This document shows positions 15,527 through 23,695 of a stretch of 64,000 bases of DNA, piece after piece. The notes under the pieces are model-generated. The model saw only the letters and a program-made list of their open reading frames with translations. It was not told where the DNA came from and searched no databases. Numbering within the stretch: position 1 is the stretch's first letter; each line of letters begins with the position of its first letter. The position numbers and the translations under genes were made by a program. This stretch comes from an uncultured Dialister sp. (GTDB lineage Bacteria; Bacillota; Negativicutes; Veillonellales; Dialisteraceae): NCBI GenBank assembly GCA_934178345.1, contig CAKPQG010000004.1:62001-126000 (forward strand), read 5' to 3'.

Positions 15527-17128
15527 ATGGACTTCTTTCAATTATGGGACCAGATACTGGACTATATCGACCAGTATGACCACCCGTACTATGACATGTT
15601 TTCCAACGAAGTCTTTCCTATCTCCATGACAGAAAGCACACTGACGATTTCGCCCAAAAACAAACGGCGGAAACCATGGATCGAAAATGTATATAAAGGA
15701 AAGCTGGAAAAAATTATTTTCGATATCACAGGGAAGCAACTTTCCCTCGAGATTTCCGATATCATGAACCAGCCCGCGGAACCCGCGCCGATGCCGACGC
15801 CGTTTCCGGAAGCCGGTGCATCCAGAAAGGCAGCGGAGAGCGATGCTCCCTTCCCGATGATCCATGAGACCGCCGATACCCCCTATGAAAATACGCCGGC
15901 GCCTCTCCCGGAGCCTGATATCGATGATCCCTTTCCGAAGGAAGCCATGCCGCCGGATTTTTCCAAAATCAAGCCGATGACAGCCGATGAGGTCCCGCTC
16001 CCCGACATCCGGGAGCTCGGAGAAACCTCCCTCTTCGATGCGCCCGTGCGCAGTGAGCCAAAAAAGAGAAATGCCTTCCTGCCGAATCCGGTCAATGAAG
16101 AATATACCTTCTCCACCTTCGTCCATGGCAACTGCAACGAGATCGCCTTTCAGGCCGCTTATGCGGTCGCCAAGACGGCTGATCATCCGGATCAGGCCGA
16201 CCAGAAAATGAATCCGCTTTTCATCTACGGGCCCTCCGGTCTTGGCAAGACGCATCTGCTCCACGCCATCTGCAACTACATCCACGAAAACAAGCCGGAG
16301 CTTTCCGTCCTCTTCGTCTCGAGCGAAACCTTCACCAATGAGCTGATCGATGCCATCCAGAATCACACCATGCCGAAATTCCGTGCCAAGTATAGAAATC
16401 TGGACTTCCTCCTGATCGACGACGTGCAGTTCTTCGGCTCCAAGGATGCAACGAAGATGGAGATCTTCAATACATTCAATGACCTCTTCGATAAGAAGAA
16501 GCACATCATCATGACGAGCGACCGCACGCCGCAGGATATCGACAAGCTCGAAGACCGTCTGCAAACGCGCTTCTCGAGCGGGCTCGTTGCCCCGATTTCT
16601 CCGCCGGACTATGAAATCTGCTGCATCATCCTTCAGCAGAGAGCAGAAAAGCTTGGCATCACGCTCCCGAAAGACGTGGTCGACTATATCGCAAGTCATA
16701 TCAATACCAATGTCCGTGAGCTGGAAGGGGCTTTCAATAAGCTCGTCACCTTCTCGCAGATCAAGAAACAAACGATCACGCTCGCCTTCACCAAGGATGC
16801 ACTGAAGGACCAGATCCCCCTCGACAACCGTCAGGAGCTTACCGTCGACTTCATCATCGATACCGTCTGCCAGTACTACGGCGTCAAGAAGGATAAGCTC
16901 CTCGGCCGCGGCCGTCCGCAGAAGATCGTCATCCCGCGCCAGATCGCCATGTACCTGTGCCGCAATGAGCTGAACGAGTCCTACCCGACGCTGCGTGACT
17001 ATTTCCACAGAAAAGACCACTCGACCGTCCTCTATGCCTGCGAACGCGTGGAAAAAGACATCGAGCGCGACCCGCAGACCCGAGCTTCCATCGAAGCGAT
17101 CCGGAAGCTGCTGAAACAGCGGGGGTGA
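15527..17128 (+). CDS. dnaA: Chromosomal replication initiator DnaA
   Basis: The 533-residue protein starts at ATG 15527 (MDFFQLWDQILDYIDQY), with GAGG 6 bp ahead; an upstream open frame reaches into oriC and is not coding. Domain I (about 1-85) is followed by an unusually long Pro/Glu-rich linker (about 85-200). The AAA+ domain has Walker A GPSGLGKT (about 235), Walker B LLIDDVQFF and sensor GLVAPISPPDYE. Domain IV carries the DnaA signature (RQIAMYLCRNEL...HRKDHSTVLYA). It opens oriC with ATP bound. The flanking box clusters suggest autoregulation. The rpmH-rnpA genes usually found upstream in Firmicutes are absent here. Confidence 0.98.
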   Translation: MDFFQLWDQILDYIDQYDHPYYDMFSNEVFPISMTESTLTISPKNKRRKPWIENVYKGKLEKIIFDITGKQLSLEISDIMNQPAEPAPMPTPFPEAGASRKAAESDAPFPMIHETADTPYENTPAPLPEPDIDDPFPKEAMPPDFSKIKPMTADEVPLPDIRELGETSLFDAPVRSEPKKRNAFLPNPVNEEYTFSTFVHGNCNEIAFQAAYAVAKTADHPDQADQKMNPLFIYGPSGLGKTHLLHAICNYIHENKPELSVLFVSSETFTNELIDAIQNHTMPKFRAKYRNLDFLLIDDVQFFGSKDATKMEIFNTFNDLFDKKKHIIMTSDRTPQDIDKLEDRLQTRFSSGLVAPISPPDYEICCIILQQRAEKLGITLPKDVVDYIASHINTNVRELEGAFNKLVTFSQIKKQTITLAFTKDALKDQIPLDNRQELTVDFIIDTVCQYYGVKKDKLLGRGRPQKIVIPRQIAMYLCRNELNESYPTLRDYFHRKDHSTVLYACERVEKDIERDPQTRASIEAIRKLLKQRG

Positions 17129-17129
17129 G

Positions 17130-17420
17130 GGGAGAGGGTTCAGGGTGAGCCCCTTGGGGCGTACCGCCCATGGATTGCGGATGAAAGCTTTGCTCGAATG
17201 AAAAATGAGAGTGCAAAAATTTAGTGGCTAGGGATTAGGAGTCTCAAGTGACTGGTGACTGGCATGCCAGCTCATGGCATCGCCATGATTTATACTTCGC
17301 GGCGCTTCCATATTTTTATGCGCCGCACCACCATTTCGCATTTCTCATTTCTAATTTCTCATTCAAGCGAGGCTTTCAACTATAATCAAGGAGACGCCCC
17401 GCCCCTCGGGCTCACCCTGA
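17130..17420. repeat. Mosaic repeat block between dnaA and origin part 2
   Basis: GGGTTCAGGGTGAGCCCC module, AATGAAAAATGAG, GGGATTAGG and GACTGGTGACTGG heptamers. The hairpin GCGGCGCTTCC...GCGCCGCACC, TTTCTCATTTCTAATTTCTC heptamers and the GGGCTCACCCTGAACC module follow. It splits the dnaA-dnaN intergenic region. Confidence 0.85.
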
Positions 17421-17600
17421 ACCCACTGTGAACAACCCCATGTCCTCGTATCCAATATCCTGCGGGAAAGCTGTGAAAAACGACAGTTTCCCAAAAAGCT
17501 GTGAAAACCGTGAATTCCCAAAAAAGTTATTCAATCCTTTTTAACAAACCGCGAAATCCGAGAAAATCTCACTTTTCACAGAGTTATTCACTTATTCACA
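17420..17600. other. oriC: Replication origin, part 2: DnaA boxes before dnaN
   Basis: TTATTCACT (17584) overlaps TTATTCACA (17592) by one base, the same arrangement as the pair before dnaA. TTTTCACA (17573), CTGTGAAAA repeats (17471, 17499) and CTGTGAAC (17420) also occur. The 17515-17570 stretch is AT-rich (AAAAAAGTTATTC, TTTTTAAC) and is a candidate unwinding site. Confidence 0.8.
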
Positions 17601-17661
17601 CCGCCCTACTACGGCGACTACTATCTTTTTATCAATCATCGTTATTTTTAGAGGTGCTGCC

Positions 17662-18774
17662 ATGAGAGTCATTTTCGACAAAACGGAATTGTCTGATGCG
17701 ATTGACCGCGTACAGCGGGCTGCACAGGCCAAAATTACATCCAATACCAATAACGGATACTTCATTGCTGCAGAAAACGGAAAAGTCGAGCTGCAGGCCA
17801 ATGATTACACCATCGGGATCAAAACAAGCTGCCCGGCCATGATCGAGGAAGAAGGCATTATCGTGATTACTGCCAGCCAGCTGCAAAGCACGATCCGCAT
17901 GATGCCGGCAGGGGATGTCGTCATGGAAAAGAAAAAAGAAGAAAATATGGTTTCTTTTACCTGCGGTTCTTATTTTGCCCGTTTCCCTACCCGCGATATC
18001 AATGAATTTCCGGAAGTCAAAGAAATGGAGCATACCAGTCATGCGACAGTCTCCTGCCATGATTTCAAAGAAATGACCAGCCAGGTCTCCTTCGCCACGG
18101 CTTCGGACAAGCAGAAGCCTCTCTTCACCGGCGTGCTCTTTGAAGTCAGCCAGTACCGCTTCATCATGGCGGCGACCAATACGCACCGCCTGGCTGCCAA
18201 AGAAATCACCCTGCCGGAAGAAGCGAGCGCAGAAGGGCGCTTCGTCGTATCCGGCAGCATCCTTTCCGATGTGGTCCGTCTGCTGCCGGACGAGGAAGGC
18301 AGCACCGTCGAAATTTCATGGTCTAAAAACCATGTCGCCTTCACGTTTGGCAGCACGTACTTCATCACCAGTCTGCTCACCGGCGAATATCCGGACTACC
18401 ACCGCGTCATCCCGACCCATCACGATGCACTCGCGACCGTCAATGTCCACGATTTTCAGGAAGCCGTCCGCTTCGTCAGCCCGATCTCCAGCGGCGTGGA
18501 TTACCATACCATCAATTTCATCTTCCATGAGGATTCGGTGGAAATCTATGAAGAAGATCCCTCTATCGGCCGCAGCAGCACATCGATCCCGATCAAGCTC
18601 GAAGGCGAGCCGATCAAGATCACCTACAACTGCAACTATATCGAAGATATCCTGAAGCATTCCGAGGGCGAAACCGTCATTCTGCACCTGCAGAAAAACG
18701 GCCCGCTTCTGGTAGAGCAGGAAGAAGATAAGGCCTACCAGTATGTCGTGACACCGATGAGGGGGAGACATTGA
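17662..18774 (+). CDS. dnaN: DNA polymerase III beta sliding clamp
   Basis: The 370-residue protein has three repeated clamp domains and standard family length. It opens MRVIFDKTELSDAIDRVQRA and ends in the conserved YQYVVTPMR peptide near the hydrophobic cleft. It forms the ring that tethers replicative polymerase and other clamp-binding proteins to DNA. AGAGGTG precedes the ATG. The TGA overlaps the ATG of the S4 protein. Confidence 0.98.
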   Translation: MRVIFDKTELSDAIDRVQRAAQAKITSNTNNGYFIAAENGKVELQANDYTIGIKTSCPAMIEEEGIIVITASQLQSTIRMMPAGDVVMEKKKEENMVSFTCGSYFARFPTRDINEFPEVKEMEHTSHATVSCHDFKEMTSQVSFATASDKQKPLFTGVLFEVSQYRFIMAATNTHRLAAKEITLPEEASAEGRFVVSGSILSDVVRLLPDEEGSTVEISWSKNHVAFTFGSTYFITSLLTGEYPDYHRVIPTHHDALATVNVHDFQEAVRFVSPISSGVDYHTINFIFHEDSVEIYEEDPSIGRSSTSIPIKLEGEPIKITYNCNYIEDILKHSEGETVILHLQKNGPLLVEQEEDKAYQYVVTPMRGRH

Positions 18775-18986
18775 TGGAGAGCATAGCCGTCTACGGAGAC
18801 TACATCCAGCTTGACCAGCTTTTGAAAAAGATCGACGCGATCAGCTCCGGCGGAGAGACCGCCGCTTACCTTGCCCGGCATCAGGTGCAGCTGAATGGCA
18901 AGCCTGTCCGTGAAAAACGTAAGAAGATCCGTCCCGGAGATGTCCTTGCCATCGATGGCAGGGAGTATCAGATGAAAGCTGAATAG
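18774..18986 (+). CDS. yaaA: S4-domain RNA-binding protein (YaaA/RlbA-like)
   Basis: The 70-residue protein is a single S4 RNA-binding domain (IQLDQLLKKIDAISSGGETA, then VQLNGKPVREKRKKIRPGDVL). It lies in the usual place between dnaN and recF. ATG 18774 overlaps the dnaN TGA, with GGGGGAG ahead; the in-frame TTG at 18771 is not needed. The family is linked to ribosome assembly, and the gene order dnaA-dnaN-S4-recF is ancient in Firmicutes. Confidence 0.92.
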   Translation: MESIAVYGDYIQLDQLLKKIDAISSGGETAAYLARHQVQLNGKPVREKRKKIRPGDVLAIDGREYQMKAE

Positions 18987-18994
18987 GGAAAAAG

Positions 18995-19022
18995 AAAAGA
19001 GCCGCAGCCGCGGCTCTTTTTT
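18995..19022 (+). terminator. Intrinsic terminator after the S4 gene
   Basis: AAAAGAGCCGC and GCGGCTCTTTT pair around a 4-nt loop, followed by T. It separates recF transcriptionally from dnaN. Confidence 0.9.
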
Positions 19023-19077
19023 CGTGGAGAAATGGGGTATAATAGGATAAAGAAATGAAACCATTACGAGTCAGGAA

Positions 19078-19330
19078 GTTTGAAAGCAGGGATGAGTGGC
19101 TAGTGACTGGTGACTAACTACCACCTTCGGGCATCGCCACTATCTATACTCCGCGGCGCATTTCGTCATCCTGAGCGGAGTGAAATGTCGGATGTTCGAT
19201 CATGTAAAGGCGGAACAGTGAGAACTGAGTCGAAGGATCTGGCGCTGCACCACCATTTCGCATTTCTCATTTCTAATTTCTCATTCGACAAAGTTTTCAT
19301 CCACAATCAGTGGACGAGCCGCCCAAGGGG
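19078..19330. repeat. Mosaic repeat block before recF
   Basis: GAAAGCAGGGATGAG, GGCTAGTGACTGGTGACTA heptamers, the CGTCATCCTGAGCGGAG...CTGAGTCGAAGGATC module and TTTCTCATTTCTAATTTCTC heptamers. The AGTGGACGAGCCGCCCAAGG module abuts the 19332 element. Confidence 0.85.
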
Positions 19331-19331
19331 C

Positions 19332-19496
19332 TAGGGAAACGCTGATTAAATCGCAGAGTCAGATTCTACAAGAATTTTTATACATAGCTTCGTCATAGCC
19401 TTCCTTAAATAGCTCGCTATTCGCGTCAGGTTATTCCTCGCTATGCCTAAAAATTCAAGAGTATAATCTGACAACGATTTAATCAGTGTTTCCCTA
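19332..19496. mobile_element. MITE-like element with 22-bp inverted ends flanked by TA
   Basis: Ends are TAGGGAAACGCTGATTAAATCG at left and the complement of TAGGGAAACACTGATTAAATCG at right (one mismatch). Inner arms (GTCAGATT, GAATTTTTA) also pair, so the whole 165-bp element can fold into a hairpin. The outer TA could be a target duplication of the Tc1/mariner-IS630 type. No coding capacity. It ends 18 bp before the recF ATG, and a reduced copy is at 5353. Confidence 0.75.
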
Positions 19497-19514
19497 ACTA
19501 TGAAAGGATCTCCC

Positions 19515-20576
19515 ATGTACTGCGAAAAGCTTCGTCTGATCCATATCAGAAATCTGGATGACAAAACCATAGAGCCTGGAAAAGGACTGACATTCATCGC
19601 CGGTCCCAATGGTTGCGGCAAGACGAACCTCATCGAAGCCATCTATTACAGCTCCGTGGGGAAGTCTTTCCGAACGTCGAATGACAACGATATGATCCAG
19701 CTCGGAGAAGAAGAGGGCTCGATCCTCTTGACTTACCGCGTGCATCAGACCTCGCATGTGCTGAAGATCCGCATGGCGCGCGGGCAGGGAAAGAGATTCT
19801 ATCTGAATGATACGCCGATCCGCCGCAAAGAGCTCTTAGGGCTCTTCCAGACAGTTCTCTTCACGCCGGATGAGCTGCAGCTCATCAAAGGCGCGCCGCT
19901 CATCCGCCGCCGTTTTCTGGATATGGAAATCTCTCAGGTCTCTCCTCGCTACTACGAGACACTCCTCTCCTACAACAGAGCCGTGCAGCAGCGCAATGCA
20001 GCCTTCCGTCAGGCGCAGCTCTCCGGACGCAAAGCAGAAGTGGATCTGTGGGATATGCAGATCGCCAAGGGGGCGGCCTACCTTGTGAAGAAGCGTCTGG
20101 AAACGGTCGCGAAGATGAATCGGGAGGTCCCTTTGCTGGAAAGGTATCTGACGGGAGAGAAGGAGACGCTTTCCATCCGCTATGTACAGCAGGGGGAAGA
20201 AGAGGCGCACACCGAGGTGGAGTGGTACCTGACGAAGCTTTCTTTGCATCGCGAGATGGATGCCCGTCTGGCTCACACCTCTGTCGGCCCGCATCGGGAT
20301 GACCTCCGGTTTCTGCTGAACGGACTCGACATCGCCGCCTATGGCTCGCAGGGACAGCAGCGGACAGCGATCCTTGCGATGAAGCTCTCAGAAATGGAAT
20401 TCATCAAAGAGGAAACGGGGACATATCCCGTGCTGCTCTTAGACGATATCGGAAGCGAGCTCGATGCTGCGCGAAGGGAAGCCTTGATGGCGTATTTAGA
20501 AAAACAGCAGATCCAGACACTCATGACGGGGACGGATTCCGTGATGGCAGGGAAGGGGACTGTGATAGACATGTAA
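19515..20576 (+). CDS. recF: DNA replication and repair protein RecF
   Basis: The 353-residue SMC-like ATPase has Walker A GPNGCGKTNLIEA (about 30-42), a signature region YGSQGQQRTAILAMKL and Walker B VLLLDDIGSELD. It loads RecA at single-stranded gaps together with RecO and RecR. I prefer ATG 19515 (MYCEKLRLIHIRNL) with AAAGGAT 6 bp upstream over the ATG at 19500. The promoter is unclear, because the region immediately upstream is the 19332 element. Confidence 0.95.
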   Translation: MYCEKLRLIHIRNLDDKTIEPGKGLTFIAGPNGCGKTNLIEAIYYSSVGKSFRTSNDNDMIQLGEEEGSILLTYRVHQTSHVLKIRMARGQGKRFYLNDTPIRRKELLGLFQTVLFTPDELQLIKGAPLIRRRFLDMEISQVSPRYYETLLSYNRAVQQRNAAFRQAQLSGRKAEVDLWDMQIAKGAAYLVKKRLETVAKMNREVPLLERYLTGEKETLSIRYVQQGEEEAHTEVEWYLTKLSLHREMDARLAHTSVGPHRDDLRFLLNGLDIAAYGSQGQQRTAILAMKLSEMEFIKEETGTYPVLLLDDIGSELDAARREALMAYLEKQQIQTLMTGTDSVMAGKGTVIDM

Positions 20577-20610
20577 AACCGCGTGGACTCGCAAGAGTCC
20601 ACGCGGTTTT
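20575..20610 (+). terminator. Intrinsic terminator overlapping the recF stop
   Basis: Perfect 16-bp arms (AAAACCGCGTGGACTC / GAGTCCACGCGGTTTT) with a GCAA tetraloop. The stem begins inside the stop codon. Confidence 0.9.
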
Positions 20611-20611
20611 G

Positions 20612-21120
20612 GGGTTAGCCCTTTGGGCGGCTCCGTCCACTGATTATGGATGAAAGCTTTGCGCGAATGAGAAATTAGAAATGAGGAATTAGGAATGGTG
20701 GCGCGGCGCATAAAAACATAGAAGCGCCGCGGAGTATAAATAGGGCAATGCTCGAAAGTGGCATTTAAGTCACCAGTCACGAGTCACTAGTCACTCCTAA
20801 TCCCCAATCCCTAATCCCTAGCTACTCGTCCCTGCTTTCAAACTTAGGGTTAGCCCCGAAGGCGTGCCGCCCCTTGATTGGGGATGAAAGCCTCTCTTGA
20901 ATGAGAAATTAGAAATGAGAAATGCGAAATGATGGTGCGGCGCATAAAAAACAGAAGCGCCGCGGAAGTTTGAAATTAGCAACCTTCTCGTATCGCAAAC
21001 CTAATCCCTGGCTACGAATCTCTAGCTACTAATTCCTAGTCACCAGTCACGAGTCACTAGTCACTCCTAATCCCTAGCCATTCATTCCCGCTTTCAAACT
21101 TCAGAGGAGTCCAAGGGGCG
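20612..21120. repeat. Two consecutive mosaic repeat blocks
   Basis: Two units in the same orientation, each with GGGTTAGCCC...GAAAGC, AGAAATTAGAAATGAG heptamers and the GGCGCATAAAAA...GAAGCGCCGCGG hairpin. GTCACTAGTCAC and CTAATCC heptamers and CTGCTTTCAAACTT complete each unit. No gene. Confidence 0.85.
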
Positions 21121-21134
21121 ACCCACTCCATAGA

Positions 21135-22031
21135 CTACCACTTCTTCTCCGGCAATTTTTTCAGTGCCTCTTCCGCCTCTTTGTCTGTCATGGACTCGAT
21201 GGGGCGATGGGTCAGGAGAGCGAGGAGGCGGCGCTTCTCATCCGGGCGGGCAAATTGATGAAAAATGCGCTCCTTATACCCGTGGATCAGCTGATTCACG
21301 CAGGACTCATAGAGCGGATAGGTACAGGGGAAGCGGCTCGTGACCTCCTGAAAGGTGAAATGCGGATTCCTTCGAAGCAGCTCGATGACGCGGGCGCGCT
21401 TTTCCTGACGGTTTTTGCGTTCGCAGCTGCTGCAGAGCGAGGTATCCGGCGGCGTGAGCGCGCCGCAGCGCTGGCAGGGGTGGTATCCGGCGGCGAGCTC
21501 GCCTTTTCGGATCTGGAGGACAGCCTTCATCATATCGGAGAAGGGAGCCTGCAGAGCTTCCTTTTCTATATGCGCACTGACCCAGTGCCGGATCCAGTCG
21601 GTCTCCTTGTCTGTCAGCGGCTGGTCATACATGCGCTGCTCCTTTTCGATCGCGCGATTGATGGGATCTAAGGTCGTGAAGGTCTGGTATTTCTTCTTTC
21701 GCGGACCGGCGATGAAGCGGATGTCTGTGAATTGCTTTCCAAATTCATCCTCAGACAGGCGCGAAAGGATATCGTTCTTGATGACATAGAGCTGCTGGAG
21801 AAAAACGGAATTCGTGACAGTCACGAAGAGCACGTCCTTCTTATAGCTTGAGACATAGGACTCCTTCGCCATTACCTGACCCACCAGTTTTTCCCAGCGC
21901 TTCTGGAAGAGGAAGAACTGGAATCCTTCGTGACCGAAGAGCCGATGGTTCAGGTCGGAGGAGGTAAAAACGCTGGAAATATTCTCCATCCGGCGAAACC
22001 GTTTTCCGGTGGGTTTCTTATCTTCGTCCAT
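21135..22031 (-). CDS. DciA-like (DUF721) protein with C-terminal zinc-ribbon extension
   Basis: The 298-residue protein begins with a DUF721/DciA domain (about 25-115: FLFQKRWEKLVGQVMAKESY, then VLFVTVTNSVFLQQL). DciA proteins load the replicative helicase in bacteria without DnaC. The rest is an extension with a four-cysteine zinc ribbon (CQRCGALTPPDTSLCSSC, about 185-203) and a helical tail. ATG 22031 is chosen for GGAGG 5 bp upstream. In relatives the DUF721 gene usually follows recF on the same strand; here it is inverted and convergent with recF, with repeats between, suggesting a local inversion. Confidence 0.8.
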   Translation of the reverse strand: MDEDKKPTGKRFRRMENISSVFTSSDLNHRLFGHEGFQFFLFQKRWEKLVGQVMAKESYVSSYKKDVLFVTVTNSVFLQQLYVIKNDILSRLSEDEFGKQFTDIRFIAGPRKKKYQTFTTLDPINRAIEKEQRMYDQPLTDKETDWIRHWVSAHIEKEALQAPFSDMMKAVLQIRKGELAAGYHPCQRCGALTPPDTSLCSSCERKNRQEKRARVIELLRRNPHFTFQEVTSRFPCTYPLYESCVNQLIHGYKERIFHQFARPDEKRRLLALLTHRPIESMTDKEAEEALKKLPEKKW

Positions 22032-22034
22032 AAG

Positions 22035-22230
22035 GGCCTCCGTTGAAATGTGAAATGCGAAATGAAAAATGCTGGTGCAGCGCATAAAAATGAGAAGCGC
22101 GGTGTAAAAAAATGAACCCGCAGAACCTGACAGGCTCATTTCATAGCAGGGGCTACTGCGCTGGGGAAAAAATCGTAAGCCTAATCCATAATTCCTAGTG
22201 ACCAGTCACTAGTCACTAGTCACCAGTCAC
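22035..22230. repeat. Repeat block between dciA-like and ppk2 genes
   Basis: GAAATGCGAAATGAAAAATG, hairpin GGTGCAGCGCATAAAAA...GAAGCGCGG, and CCAGTCACTAGTCACTAGTC heptamers. The remainder to 22417 is AT-rich and should hold the ppk2 promoter (TATAAT at 22337). Confidence 0.75.
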
Positions 22231-22417
22231 TCATTACTTTCATTATACTATAGACTACGCCTGTTCCGCTTTGTGAATAAATTTTCTATAACTGGCTCTA
22301 TTGCTTTTTTATTAAATAGATACGGGGAAAATGCACTATAATAAAAGCAAATGCGAAAGAAAGCGGCATGATTTTTCCAAGGGTACGCAGCCCGTCAGAG
22401 AGAAAGGAAGGATCTGT

Positions 22418-23347
22418 ATGATAGAGAGCAAGAATGGCAAAATCGATATCGATCAGTATCGTGTCAAAGAAGGGGAAAAGATTTCACTGAAGGATTTTCC
22501 GACGGCCTGTGATGTGAAGATCGAGAAAGCAGAAGTGAAAGAACGATATTTCCCGGAAACCATCGAAAAATTGAAGGTGCTTCAGGAAAGGCTCTATGCC
22601 CAGAATACCTATGGGCTCATCATCGTCCTGCAGGCGATGGATGCGGCCGGCAAGGATGGCACGGTGAACCATGTCTTTGCGAGCCTCAATCCTGGCGGCG
22701 TGAAGGTCGTCTCCTTCAAGCAGCCGACGAGTGAAGAAAAAGACCATGACTATATGTGGCGTATCAATAAAGCCCTGCCGGAGCGCGGAAATATCGGTAT
22801 TTTCAATCGTTCGCAGTATGAGGATGTCATCGTGACGCGCATCCATGACCTCATCCATCAGGGCCAGCTTCCGAGGAATCTCATTCATAAGGATATCTGG
22901 GAAGAGCGCTATGAGCAGATCACAAATTGGGAAAAATATCTGGCAGCCAATGGCTTTCCCATGGTCAAGATCTTTCTGCATGTATCCAAAGAAGAGCAGC
23001 AGAAGCGCCTCATGGACCGCATCTTCAACCAGCAGAAAAACTGGAAATTCTCCATGGCAGATATGCGTGAGCGCCAGTACTGGGACCAGTATCAGGAAAT
23101 TTACGGAGAAATGATCTCCAAGACATCGAAGGACTATGCGCCATGGTACATCGTTCCGGCGGACAACAAGTGGTATACCCGCTACGTCGTCTCACAGATC
23201 ACACTGCAGGCACTGAAGAAGATCGATCCCGAGTTCCCGCCGCTGGCGCCGGAAATCGCTGAGCAGCTCGAAAAATTCAAAAAACTCATCTCATCAGTGG
23301 ATGTGAAGTCGCTCGAAGAAATCCAGCAGGCGATGAAGAGGGAGTGA
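22418..23347 (+). CDS. ppk2: Polyphosphate kinase 2 family protein (copy 1)
   Basis: The 309-residue PPK2-type kinase transfers phosphate between polyphosphate and nucleotides in the cytosol. Walker A is in LQAMDAAGKDGT (about 71-82), Walker B in IFNRSQYEDVIVTR (about 128-141), and the lid region is near KDIWEERYEQITNWEKYL. Single-domain length matches PPK2. ATG 22418 has AGGAAGGA upstream. A close paralogue follows at 23696, separated by a repeat block and a parS site. Whether it prefers AMP/ADP or makes polyphosphate cannot be read from the sequence. Confidence 0.9.
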   Translation: MIESKNGKIDIDQYRVKEGEKISLKDFPTACDVKIEKAEVKERYFPETIEKLKVLQERLYAQNTYGLIIVLQAMDAAGKDGTVNHVFASLNPGGVKVVSFKQPTSEEKDHDYMWRINKALPERGNIGIFNRSQYEDVIVTRIHDLIHQGQLPRNLIHKDIWEERYEQITNWEKYLAANGFPMVKIFLHVSKEEQQKRLMDRIFNQQKNWKFSMADMRERQYWDQYQEIYGEMISKTSKDYAPWYIVPADNKWYTRYVVSQITLQALKKIDPEFPPLAPEIAEQLEKFKKLISSVDVKSLEEIQQAMKRE

Positions 23348-23615
23348 TTAGTGACTGGTGACTAGTGGCTGGTGACTAGTGGCTGGTGACTAGGGACTGG
23401 TGACTAGAGACTAAGAGACTAGTAGACTTTAGACTTCCGTATCGTCATTGAAAGCGTTGCCGAGAAATCTTTGTCATCCGCGGCGCTTCTGATTTTTATG
23501 CGCCGCACCAGCACTCCTCACTCCTCACTCCTCACTCCTCACTTCTAACTGGCGAGCAGAGCTTTCATTTGCCATCAAGGGGCGGCACGTCACTTGGGCT
23601 AACCCTGAACTTGAC
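23348..23615. repeat. Mosaic repeat block between the ppk2 paralogues
   Basis: Begins at the stop codon with GACTGGTGACTAGTGGCTGG heptamers. A CGTCATTGAAAGCG...GAGAAATCTTTGTCAT module, the CGCGGCGCTTCTG...GCGCCGCACC hairpin, CTCACTCCTCACTCCTCAC heptamers and the GGGCTAACCCTGAAC module follow. Confidence 0.85.
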
Positions 23616-23626
23616 AACCTTAATTT

Positions 23627-23642
23627 TGTTTCACGTGAAACA
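23627..23642. promoter_or_regulatory. parS: parS centromere site (consensus)
   Basis: TGTTTCACGTGAAACA is a perfect 16-bp palindrome identical to the ParB-binding consensus. It lies 54 bp before the second ppk2 start, 6.7 kb from parA-parB and about 8 kb from oriC. Confidence 0.95.
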
Positions 23643-23695
23643 TGATGCCTTGCCTTTCAATAATAACAATCATATTTTCAAAGGAGAGAACGACC

